The notes beneath the pieces were generated by a model. That model searched no databases, was not told the origin of the DNA, and was given only the letters and a program-made list of their open reading frames with translations. Position numbers and translations under genes: made by a program. From contig JAJNDK010000001.1 of the NCBI GenBank assembly GCA_021156365.1, forward strand, positions 496,001-560,000: a stretch of 64,000 nucleotides of DNA. The letters run 5' to 3'. This document shows positions 1 to 9,200 of this stretch, one piece after another (positions within the stretch are counted from its first letter, which is position 1; each line of letters starts with the position of its first letter). The DNA comes from Bacteroidota bacterium (lineage in GTDB: Bacteria > Bacteroidota > Bacteroidia > B-17B0 > Aurantibacillaceae).

Positions 1-2
1 GG

Positions 3-227
3 ACCGGCGCCGAGCTGATCGACCATCGCAGTGAAGACAAAGACACGCATTTTGCAAAAATAAAGATCCGTCAGCAGACCAACCGCAATGCCTTACTGGA
101 AGCCCTGCTACCGGTAGCAGAGATCATTTCGTTCAATGAAGTGATCCCGAGCATGAACGATATTTTCATTCAATCCGTGCAAAAAACTGCAGGAGTAACA
201 GGAACAAAAAGCAATTACACAGAATAA
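3..227 (+). CDS. ABC transporter ATP-binding protein, C-terminal end (partial)
   Basis: The reading frame enters from the left edge and stops at the TAA at 225-227, giving about 74 residues. There is no Walker motif in this part. The stretch ending in SFNEVIPSMNDIFIQSV is typical of the C-terminal extension (DUF4162-like) of Bacteroidota ABC ATPases that pair with NatB-type permeases. The next gene starts 6 bases downstream and encodes exactly such a permease, so the two probably form one exporter, with this subunit hydrolysing ATP on the cytoplasmic side. The assignment rests on the tail motif and on the neighbour; the catalytic domain lies outside the window. Confidence 0.7.
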   Translation, partial: TGAELIDHRSEDKDTHFAKIKIRQQTNRNALLEALLPVAEIISFNEVIPSMNDIFIQSVQKTAGVTGTKSNYTE

Positions 228-233
228 TAGTTT

Positions 234-1577
234 ATGGGTAAAATAGGGATCATCATCTGGCGGGAATACAGTACGAGGGTGCGCAACAAAACCTTCATCA
301 TTATGTCTTTACTGGGGCCTATATTGGTAGCAGGTTTTATCACACTGATGGTTTGGCTGCCAAACTCCGATAAAACGGAGCAAAAGATCATGGTAGTAGA
401 CGAAACGGACGCGATCAATATTTCCAAACTGCCGGATACTAAACTGGTCAAATTCTATTACCCGAAAGTATCACTCGAAGAAGCAAAAAAAACATTCTAT
501 AAAAGCGACTTCACCGGCATCCTTTATATCGCCGCTGCTGCTGTCGAAAAAGATCCACGCCCCATCTTCTATTGCAAAAAATCGCCCAGCTTTTCAACGG
601 AGAATTATATAAAAACACAGCTGGAAAAAAAATTCTTTGAATGGCGCCTCGCTTCCAACAGCATTAACCCTGTGGTCATTCACAACTCCAAGGTGAGCAT
701 TGACCTTGCAACAACAAAGATCGATGACAAAGGCGGTGAGATTGAAACAAGGAACGAGTATGCAGGCATATTCGGTTTTGCCTGTGCTGTACTCATCTTC
801 TTTTTTGTGACGGTATACGGCATGCAGGTAATGCGAAGCGTAATGGAAGAGAAAACCAACCGGATCGTTGAAGTGATCGTTTCTTCTGTAAAGCCATTCC
901 AGTTGATGTTAGGAAAAATAATCGGTGTGGCCTGTGTGGGTATAACGCAATTTATCATCTGGATGATCTTATCCACTACGCTTACCACGGTTTCTTCCTC
1001 CCTATTTTTATCCAAGGTGATCAATGATACGGAGACGATGGAAGAACAGAAAGAAGTGGTATACAAGCAGGGCAGCAATGCCAATTTCCAGGAAATGCAA
1101 AAACCAGGCACTACCGTAGAAGCCATGGAGGTTATAAAAACCATGATCTCCCTGGATGTGAAGGAGATCCTGCTCGCTTTCTTCTTTTACTTCCTCGGCG
1201 GATATCTCCTGTACAGCGCATTATTTGCAGCAATAGGCTCTGCAGTGGATGCCGAGGCCGATACCCAGCAATTCATGCTGCCGATCATGCTGCCATTGAT
1301 AGCAGGCTACATGATGACGATCGGTATCGTTCAGAACCCTGAAAGCAATACGGCCTTCTGGGGTAGTATGATACCGTTTACCTCCCCCATCGTAATGATG
1401 GCAAGGCTTCCGTTTGGTGTGCCTGCCTGGCAGATATGGCTCTCACTTTCATTGCTTGTGGCCGGATTTTTGTTTACCACCTGGCTGGCCGGAAAAATAT
1501 ACCGTACAGGTATATTGATGTATGGCAAAAAGATCTCCTGGAAAGAACTGGGTAAATGGATCATGTATAAAGGTTAA
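234..1577 (+). CDS. ABC-2 type permease, NatB/YhaP-like
   Basis: This 447-residue membrane protein is probably the transmembrane half of an ABC exporter. A first membrane segment lies at about residues 22-44. A large extracytoplasmic loop follows to about residue 175, and then a cluster of five or so membrane segments (about 176-200, 225-250, 305-330, 340-360 and 390-415). The motif VMRSVMEEKTNRIVEVIVSS just after the second segment is a hallmark of the NatB/ABC-2 family. The gene starts 6 bases after the ATPase stop, which argues for translational coupling. The substrate cannot be read from the sequence; relatives have been linked to sodium, drug or peptide export. Confidence 0.88.
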   Translation: MGKIGIIIWREYSTRVRNKTFIIMSLLGPILVAGFITLMVWLPNSDKTEQKIMVVDETDAINISKLPDTKLVKFYYPKVSLEEAKKTFYKSDFTGILYIAAAAVEKDPRPIFYCKKSPSFSTENYIKTQLEKKFFEWRLASNSINPVVIHNSKVSIDLATTKIDDKGGEIETRNEYAGIFGFACAVLIFFFVTVYGMQVMRSVMEEKTNRIVEVIVSSVKPFQLMLGKIIGVACVGITQFIIWMILSTTLTTVSSSLFLSKVINDTETMEEQKEVVYKQGSNANFQEMQKPGTTVEAMEVIKTMISLDVKEILLAFFFYFLGGYLLYSALFAAIGSAVDAEADTQQFMLPIMLPLIAGYMMTIGIVQNPESNTAFWGSMIPFTSPIVMMARLPFGVPAWQIWLSLSLLVAGFLFTTWLAGKIYRTGILMYGKKISWKELGKWIMYKG

Positions 1578-1591
1578 TTTTCCGTAGTAAA

Positions 1592-2329
1592 GTGCTCAGA
1601 TCGTCTCGTCGAACATATTTTTTACTGATGGCTGTGTGGATCACGGGCCTTCTGCCTCTTTGCGCGCAGCTCAAAAAGGGCCCTTTCTACCAAACATCCA
1701 TCGCAGCCGGGCCGGTACTTTCCTTCTACCAGCTCAATGCCAAACACACCTCCGGAAAAAAATCAGGAGCAGCCTTCACAGCCCTTGTCAGATGCAATTT
1801 CCGTATCAACCGCAGTGCGAGTATCAATCTCGGGGTTCAGTACCTGTTCCACAGCAATCATTTCAATTCGTATTATTTCCCGGACAGTACGATACAGCTT
1901 TACGACAAAAATTTTAATTATATCTACGAAAACCGTTTCCAGGATGTGAGCTTCCCTATCGGCCTTAAGTTAAAGCTGATCAACAACAAACAAAAGGAAA
2001 GCTGCCTGTACACGGAACTTAGCTGGGCACTGAAAAAACGTTTTGCTTCCAATGTGCAGATCAATTCATCTCTTTACGGCAATTCGGTGTATGACAACAA
2101 AGCCGGGAACGATTTCCGCTCGCGCTATATTGCCGACAGAACGGGAAGCACAATATCGCTTGGCTTCGGCTTTGACAAGAATTTTACAGATAAAAAATCG
2201 GGGTGGTTCGTTGGGTTAACCTATTGTTATACACTGAACACCTTTTATTATTATCGTACGGCCAATATGCCGAAAAACCTCTACCAGATCGAATCTTTTC
2301 TGTGGCTTACGGCCGGGTTCCGGTTTTAG
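1592..2329 (+). CDS. Outer-membrane beta-barrel-like protein
   Basis: The product has 245 residues. An N-terminal signal peptide (hydrophobic stretch to about residue 25, cleavage near LCAQ) is followed by alternating hydrophobic/polar strands, many aromatic residues, and a C-terminal phenylalanine (TAGFRF), the usual signature of outer-membrane beta-barrels. It lies 14 bases after the ABC permease and may be co-transcribed with it. It converges with the LytTR gene, whose stop is only 10 bases away. No specific family is recognised; a PF13568-like barrel is the best guess. Confidence 0.65.
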   Translation: MLRSSRRTYFLLMAVWITGLLPLCAQLKKGPFYQTSIAAGPVLSFYQLNAKHTSGKKSGAAFTALVRCNFRINRSASINLGVQYLFHSNHFNSYYFPDSTIQLYDKNFNYIYENRFQDVSFPIGLKLKLINNKQKESCLYTELSWALKKRFASNVQINSSLYGNSVYDNKAGNDFRSRYIADRTGSTISLGFGFDKNFTDKKSGWFVGLTYCYTLNTFYYYRTANMPKNLYQIESFLWLTAGFRF

Positions 2330-2339
2330 TCCAAGGCCT

Positions 2340-3077
2340 TTAAAGCCCTAATCTGGCCATCAGCTCCGGTTTATTTTTTCTTGAAACAGGTATGGATTCT
2401 TTATTTTTCAGTACAAGATTTCCACCATCGCCCTTAAAATAGGTTTCAATTTCATTTACATTAATCAGGTGAGAGCTGTGCACACGTACAAAGTTTTGAT
2501 CTTTCAACTGATCTGCCATCACTTTCAGCGTTTTACAAACAAGAAATCGTTGGCCGTTTTTCAAATACACGTTGGTATAATTGGAGTCAGATTCCAGGCG
2601 AACAATTTCGTTTGCAGAAATCAGCTGGGTTCCGCCATTAACTGATATAGAAACCTTTTTAGCAGGGCTCGCTTTTAAAAGATTATTCAGTTCACCTGCT
2701 ATGGATTTCCATTGCTTAGACTGAACCCTGTTACAGGCATGTTCAACTGCTTTTATGAGCTCGTCCACATCAATAGGTTTTAAGAGATAATCGACTGCCT
2801 GTGCCTTGAACGCCCTAATAGCGTATTGCTCATACGCGGTTGTAAAAATAACCGCATAATTTTCCTGTTGCGTAGCTGCGATCACATCAAAACCCGTAGC
2901 AGTAGGCATTTCGATATCCAAAAAAACAATATCCGGTTTTAACCGCAGTATGCTTTTGATGGCTGAATCAGCCGAATGCTCCACTCCTACTACAGTTATC
3001 CCGTCGCAGTACCGGGCGATCAGTAACTGTAGTGCTTCGGCGCCATTCTTTTCATCATCAATAATCAATGCATTCAT
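2340..3077 (-). CDS. LytTR-family DNA-binding response regulator
   Basis: A 245-residue response regulator. The N-terminal receiver domain (about 1-120) shows the acidic pair in ALIIDDE, the phospho-acceptor D54 in VFLDIEMP, and the lysine in LLKPID. A LytTR DNA-binding domain follows (about 138-245: NEIVRLESDSNYTNVYL, then FVRVHSSHLINVNEI). It overlaps the upstream kinase gene by 4 bases (ATGA), so the two are translationally coupled and form a two-component system. A likely target is the RHS pair that begins on the other side of the kinase gene, but no operator could be seen; this is inference from position only. Confidence 0.93.
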   Translation of the reverse strand: MNALIIDDEKNGAEALQLLIARYCDGITVVGVEHSADSAIKSILRLKPDIVFLDIEMPTATGFDVIAATQQENYAVIFTTAYEQYAIRAFKAQAVDYLLKPIDVDELIKAVEHACNRVQSKQWKSIAGELNNLLKASPAKKVSISVNGGTQLISANEIVRLESDSNYTNVYLKNGQRFLVCKTLKVMADQLKDQNFVRVHSSHLINVNEIETYFKGDGGNLVLKNKESIPVSRKNKPELMARLGL

Positions 3078-6010
3078 ATATGTATCTTAATTAATATAAT
3101 AGTTCCCGTCGCTTCTTTTCCTTCATATTTATCGGATATAAACATGTCTACCTGAGAGGAACCGTGCTTATTCATGTTACTGATCCGCTCACCTGTTACC
3201 GACATTCCCATAGACTCATGATTCAATGCCTTGTTCCTTTTAATTGCCCTTGCCCGGGTCCTTCCTATACCATTGTCTTCTATTTTGCAAATGACGAACG
3301 TATCCGATCCGCTGAATGTGACGGTAAGTTTCCCACTTCGTTCCTGCAATGGCAATAAACCATGCAGTATAGCATTCTCCACATACGGTTGGATAAGCAT
3401 GGTAGGCAGGTATATGTTCTTCTGAGGCATATTCTCCATTTTTATTTCATAACTGAACAAGTGAGATGCCCGGAGACTTTCCAACTCGAGGTAAAGGTTC
3501 AGCATTTCTATTTCTTTCGATAGCAGGATCGATTCGTGCTTAGAGTTTTCCAGCACCGCCCGGATCAACCTTGAAAATTTAGTCAGGTATTTTTGTGCGA
3601 TCACCGATTCATTTTTAATAATAAAATTTTGTATGGAATTCATCGAGTTAAAAATAAAATGAGGATTCATCTGTGAACGTAATGCCTTCATCTCCAGTTC
3701 ATGGACGCGCTTATTCATCAGGATCTTTTCTTTTTCCTTTTTTTCGATCTTTGAAATCCTGCTCCGGTATAAGAGGTAAAGTGCACCAAGAATAAAAACA
3801 ATCAGCGGGAATATAAACCAGACCGTTTTCCAGACAGCCTTTTGGATCGTGAACCGAATAGTTGCCGGCTCTGACATCCGGCTTTTATTGGCACTAACTG
3901 CATATACAATAAAAGTATAATCCCCGGCAGGAAGGGTTGTAAATTGCACAAACGTATTTTTAGAATAGGTCCAACTGGTATCAAGCCCCGTGAGTTTGTA
4001 TTTATATGTTATATCACCTTCATTTCTAAGAAAGATCCCTTTGTAATTTATTTTTACAAAATTCTCATTATGCGTGAATTGCTGAGGCTGTTTATGGTCG
4101 TAAACGGTATTGTTTACTTCAAATTTTTCAATATAAACCGGAATAGCCTGAACTTCTTCAACAGGATCATTTATATCAATTACAACGATGCCTCCGTTTG
4201 TTGCAAGGTATAGATGCTCCTTATATTCTATTATCTGGTTGATCTCGTTAGACTCAAGACCATTTAACGTATTGAGGGTTCGATACCTATACTGCCCCTC
4301 AGGACTCATTACCAGCTGAGAAAGACCACGATTAGTGCCTACCCATATACTGCCTTTTGAATCTTTCAGAATACACCTGCATATATTACTGGCAAGTCCA
4401 TTCGACTCGTTGAACTGGTAAACGATCTTATTGTCTTTGTAACACAATACACCAAAACCGGCAGTAGCGAGGAAGAGTATTTTTTGGTCACCGGTAATTC
4501 CATTTATCCGACAGCCCAGCATGGGCAGGTTATCTGCCATAAAAAACAGCTTGTCATTTTTTAGTCTGCACAATCCCTGTTTTGTTCCGAGCAAAAGCTC
4601 ATCGCCGTTTTTATAAATAGTAAATATTTTAGCAGGCACTTTTCCCATCATCCTCGCTTTTCCTGTCTTTTCTTCTATTTCAAACACCCGGGAGTCGGTA
4701 GAAAATCCGGCTAAAAAACCGGAATCGCTTTCAATCAATTTTTTCAGAAATATTGGCGCGCCATTACAGGTAAGTTCTGTCCTTATCCCGGTTGTTTCAT
4801 TTACCAGGAAAGATTTCCTGTTATCCACATTTATATACACCTTTTGTCCCAACAGGAAAGGAGAGTTGGCACGAAAATCGGCTTTAGAAGAAATTTCTTT
4901 TGTTTGTAAATTGAGCACATTGAGCTTTATATCGCTCGTCACTGAATAAAGTTTGTTGTCGTATGCGCCAATGGTATATACTTTATTGGAACTCAATCCA
5001 TCATCCGAATTGTAATAATTAAACTTCAGAGAAGGCACAAAATAAAGTCCGTTAGTGGTTGTAGCAAACCAATAGCCATGATCTGCGTCTTCAAAAACAC
5101 AGGAAACGTTATTGTTTTTTAACAGCTGTTTGTGAGGCCTGGCCAACTTTTCATTTTCATATAAAAAGACACCCTGTCCCTGAGTACCAAGCCAGATCCT
5201 GCTCTTAGAGTCTTTGAATATATTTATTATTATACCTGCGTAACCCTTTTTTCCGAAGCTCAGCAGTTCTTTTGCCGTGTCGCCGGAAAGGTCAAAAACA
5301 GAAGCGCCGTTGGAAAAAAGATAATAACCGTGCTTGTAACTAATAGCAGACAAAAGGGATGAAAAACTATTAATATGTCCCGTTAGCATACTCTCACTCA
5401 CATTTTTTTTCTCAGGGATATAATACAATGGGACCCAGAGTATATTTTGACCTTCTGTCCGGTCATTTCCATAAATAAATGAGCCATTACCAAGCTCCTT
5501 TAGAAAAAAACCATTGTGCGGAATTCTTTCGTGAATGTTTTTTTGGTAAAACGGTGGGAATATTTTTATATATCCCCCCATTTGCAGCGAAACCCATAAA
5601 GTATCCTTCTCATCAAAAGTAAAATCAAAAGGGAGCAATTTTACGGCCCTTGTAAGATCTTCATTCGCAGGAATAGTGTATATAGAGTCGGTTTCATGCA
5701 GGTAATACGCAAATTTACCCGAGTAGGTAGAAAACCAAACGCGGCCGTGTCTGTCTTCATGTATTTTAAAAACGGTATTGTCCGGCAAGCCATGCCTGCT
5801 GGTGTACGTGGTAAACTGATAACCATCATATTTTACAACACCTGCATCCGTAGCTACCCACAAAAAATGCCTGCTGTCCTGCATTACCCAATAGCATTCG
5901 GAACTGGGCAGGCCATCTGCCGTTCCATAATTTTTCATTACTACCTGCTGGGCGCGGACAGAAAAAAAACACAGAAAAAAAACGACAGCTATCGGATAAC
6001 TCCACTTCAT
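3074..6010 (-). CDS. Sensor histidine kinase, beta-propeller/Y_Y_Y plus LytS-type kinase
   Basis: A 978-residue membrane sensor. The order is: signal peptide (1-20); two-component-regulator propeller repeats (about 22-640, repeated units of the type LWVATDAGVVKYDG, IWLGTQGQGVF, IWVGTNRGLSQL); a Y_Y_Y domain (about 650-720); one membrane segment (about 728-750); a short coiled coil; a LytS-type His_kinase domain with the phospho-acceptor histidine in QMNPHFIFNSMNS (about 777); and a HATPase domain (PYVENAILHG, DNGIGRTRARA). Unlike classical HTCS proteins, the regulator is a separate gene overlapping by 4 bases. The propeller faces the periplasm and presumably binds a ligand. It is divergent from the RHS A1 gene, which starts 211 bases away. 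Confidence 0.92.
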   Translation of the reverse strand: MKWSYPIAVVFFLCFFSVRAQQVVMKNYGTADGLPSSECYWVMQDSRHFLWVATDAGVVKYDGYQFTTYTSRHGLPDNTVFKIHEDRHGRVWFSTYSGKFAYYLHETDSIYTIPANEDLTRAVKLLPFDFTFDEKDTLWVSLQMGGYIKIFPPFYQKNIHERIPHNGFFLKELGNGSFIYGNDRTEGQNILWVPLYYIPEKKNVSESMLTGHINSFSSLLSAISYKHGYYLFSNGASVFDLSGDTAKELLSFGKKGYAGIIINIFKDSKSRIWLGTQGQGVFLYENEKLARPHKQLLKNNNVSCVFEDADHGYWFATTTNGLYFVPSLKFNYYNSDDGLSSNKVYTIGAYDNKLYSVTSDIKLNVLNLQTKEISSKADFRANSPFLLGQKVYINVDNRKSFLVNETTGIRTELTCNGAPIFLKKLIESDSGFLAGFSTDSRVFEIEEKTGKARMMGKVPAKIFTIYKNGDELLLGTKQGLCRLKNDKLFFMADNLPMLGCRINGITGDQKILFLATAGFGVLCYKDNKIVYQFNESNGLASNICRCILKDSKGSIWVGTNRGLSQLVMSPEGQYRYRTLNTLNGLESNEINQIIEYKEHLYLATNGGIVVIDINDPVEEVQAIPVYIEKFEVNNTVYDHKQPQQFTHNENFVKINYKGIFLRNEGDITYKYKLTGLDTSWTYSKNTFVQFTTLPAGDYTFIVYAVSANKSRMSEPATIRFTIQKAVWKTVWFIFPLIVFILGALYLLYRSRISKIEKKEKEKILMNKRVHELEMKALRSQMNPHFIFNSMNSIQNFIIKNESVIAQKYLTKFSRLIRAVLENSKHESILLSKEIEMLNLYLELESLRASHLFSYEIKMENMPQKNIYLPTMLIQPYVENAILHGLLPLQERSGKLTVTFSGSDTFVICKIEDNGIGRTRARAIKRNKALNHESMGMSVTGERISNMNKHGSSQVDMFISDKYEGKEATGTIILIKIHI

Positions 6011-6221
6011 ATATATTTTACAAGATAGAAAGAAAGCATGAAAAATAAATCCCGTTTTTACGGGAGATACTAATGGAAGTATGTGAGATGCTAAAAGAGA
6101 TGGAGAAACCTCTTTTTCTATCCCTACTTTCGTGTTACGCGTGACGATGAAAATACATTTTCACTTAAGAATATTTGAAGTCCGTATACAAACCCGTTTC
6201 GTTAAATTTTAAATCACAAAT

Positions 6222-9200
6222 ATGATCCTTATTAGCTTCAAACAAACCAAAAGACCGGTATCCTTTGTATTGCTATGCTGCCTTATCTTCGAACTGGCAC
6301 TACCCTTACAATCAACGGCAGCAGCAGCTCAATCCGGTGGTGGCGGAACTGTTGCCTCCTCCCTGAGCAGCATGGTGGATGGATACACCGGCGACTTCAA
6401 TTACAGTGTGCCGCTGGTAACAGTTCCCGGGCCGAACGGCGAAAATGTATCTGTCAGCGCTAATTATCATGCAGGCATTGCTGTAAACCAGAAAGCATCC
6501 TGGCTGGGCCTGGGCTGGGATTATAACCCGGGCGAAATTACCCGGCAGGTAGTAGGCGCGCCTGACGATTATAATGGCGTAACTGTAAACCAATATTTTG
6601 GCAATACTTCTCCAAGCCTGACACACCAGAAAACAACTGCCATGTTCGGAAGCTTATACAATAACAATATCAATACCAATCCCTATGCCGGCGATCCTAA
6701 TTCTATGTCCTACACCAAATCAGGCGACAACAAAAGCGCGTATTATAACCTGACAGAAAATGACAGGTGCGACATGATTGCAGCATGTGGACCTTCCGGC
6801 AGTTCGACAACTTGTTATGATCCCAATTTCACACCTACGTCAAATGTCAATTACCGGTTCAATAAACATACGGTTCCTTATACAGGCCTGGCATATGATC
6901 AATACAATGTGAGCGGCGAAGGTATAGGAGGCGCTTTGCATCCCTATCATTTAGGAGAAGTACAGGTACACCAGGAAGTCAATGCTGTGAAAACAGGCAT
7001 GTCTGTCTCTGCTAAAAAATGCCAGTTCCATTTTGAAAACTCAAGCATACAGAGCGTTAACATGTCCAACTATACCTCGGGCACCGTTGTGAATCAAACA
7101 ACCAACAGGATCCACAGCGGAACGTATGTGAAGTATTTTACCAATTATGAGATCAATAATAACGCGAATCTTTACAGCTATACCAATAAATCCGGTTATC
7201 TTGATTATAAGCCCATTACCAATCTTTCAACGGTAAGAAGAACGTTGCCGGATCAGAGACCGGATGTTATCGGGGCGTTTCAAATAACCAATACGTCCGG
7301 GATCACTTATCATTATTCATTACCCGTGTATCAATGGGAAGATGTAACAGCCAGCTTTGACAACAATGGAAATTCGCAGGTGATGCGCCTGGCTTCCTGC
7401 CCGTACGCTACCAGCTGGAAATTAACTGCAATCACCGGCCCGGATTATGAAGATGCCAACGGGAACTATACAGCAGATGAAGGCGATTTAGGATATTGGA
7501 TCAGCTACAATTATTCTTTATGGAGCGATAACTATGAATGGGCCAGCCAGCGTTACAACGCAAAGTCAGATGCTTTGATCTCTGCTAAAATGGTGAATCT
7601 TATGACAACAAGTACCGCGGTTGGAAACCAATACAAAAAGAATAACAGCCTCTCATTTGGCAGAGGCCAGGTATACGCTTTAAATTATATAAAAACAGCC
7701 AGCCATACAGCTTATTTTGTAAAAAGCATCCGCATGGATGAACAAAGCTATAATAACGTTATTAATACCTCTGCTAAACCCATCGCCTCATTAAAATTGG
7801 ACAGAGTAGTATTATTACGGAATGAGGACAAAAATTTATTGATCAACAGTACCGGAATGGCTACTGACCCGAGGTTTGACTATTCGACATGCGTAAGCGC
7901 CTTAACCGATCAGAATTTTATAAATGTGACACGTTATACCAACAATAAAGCAGCTATAGATAAAGCAGCGCTTACAACGGCCGAGCTTGGCAGCAATTAT
8001 AGCCTGGCGAAAAAATACATTGGAAATATTAACAACAGTTTTTCAACTTCCTTTGGCTATTTTTCATTATGGCCCATACCCGGCCATCACGTTAGTGGAT
8101 CTCCGCTTCCTAATAGCGTTTACAAAGTACTTACGGCTTATACGGGCTCTACTGATTTTAATAACAGCGGAAAGCTCACCCTAAAAAAAGTCACCATTTA
8201 TAATCTGAATGGTGAGAAAATTACACCGTCGATAGACTTTGACTATGGTGAAAGCCTGTCTTCAAAAAATCCGGATTTTAATGTGGACAAAACCGATCTG
8301 TGGGGATACTACAAAAGCGACTATGTCAATAGCCACTATGTTACATCAGCTTCCAAAGACTATGTCGACGCATGGTCCTTACGGGAGATCAATACTTCCT
8401 TAGGTGGAAAAATTGTAATGACTTACGAATCGGACAGGTACCACCGGGAAGGTTTTAACGGAGATGCGCCTTTTTATCAGATTTTCACAGGTAACCTTTC
8501 TGTCGGTACTGTTTCTTCGAATAAACCACATCTTATCTTTCCTATTTCAAACATTGGAAATAACAGTGATGTGACCTTTTTCGATAATGATTTTGGGTCG
8601 TTTTATCTATTGGCCCCTGAACCCGGATACGGCATGTACGGCGTATATTCCAAATTAGAGCAATGTCTTAAGCCTGCCCAGCCTTACAATGGAGGAAACA
8701 GCTGGTTCCCTGCCATTGTATACCAACACTTAGTACGTTATGGAAATGTACTGCCCGCTTCGGGAGGTAGTGGAGCTGGGCCTTATCCATCCTTGCTTGT
8801 CGGTATGATTCCTGAGTTTACCTTTAACTGCCAACCGGGATATGGACCTACTACTTTATCGTCTAACATAGGTGTTCCTCACGCAGTTTGTTTCCGTTCC
8901 TATTTATACGGTGGCGGGGTCAGGGTCAACAAAATCTCTGTTACCGATCCGTTTTCAGGAAACACTTATACCCAAAAATTTGAATACGGAGATGGATATT
9001 GTCCTGTAGTGCCAAAACCCAACGCATTTTCTACTCACAACGGCCCTTCCAACCATGATGTGGTTATGAACACCAAACCTTTAATTGATTCTAAACTAAC
9101 CGGATGGGTAGGTTATGACTTTTGTAAACAGTACTCACTGAATTCAAAGAATGAAACATCAGGTTCCATTACACAAACCTTTGCCAACAGCACATTAACG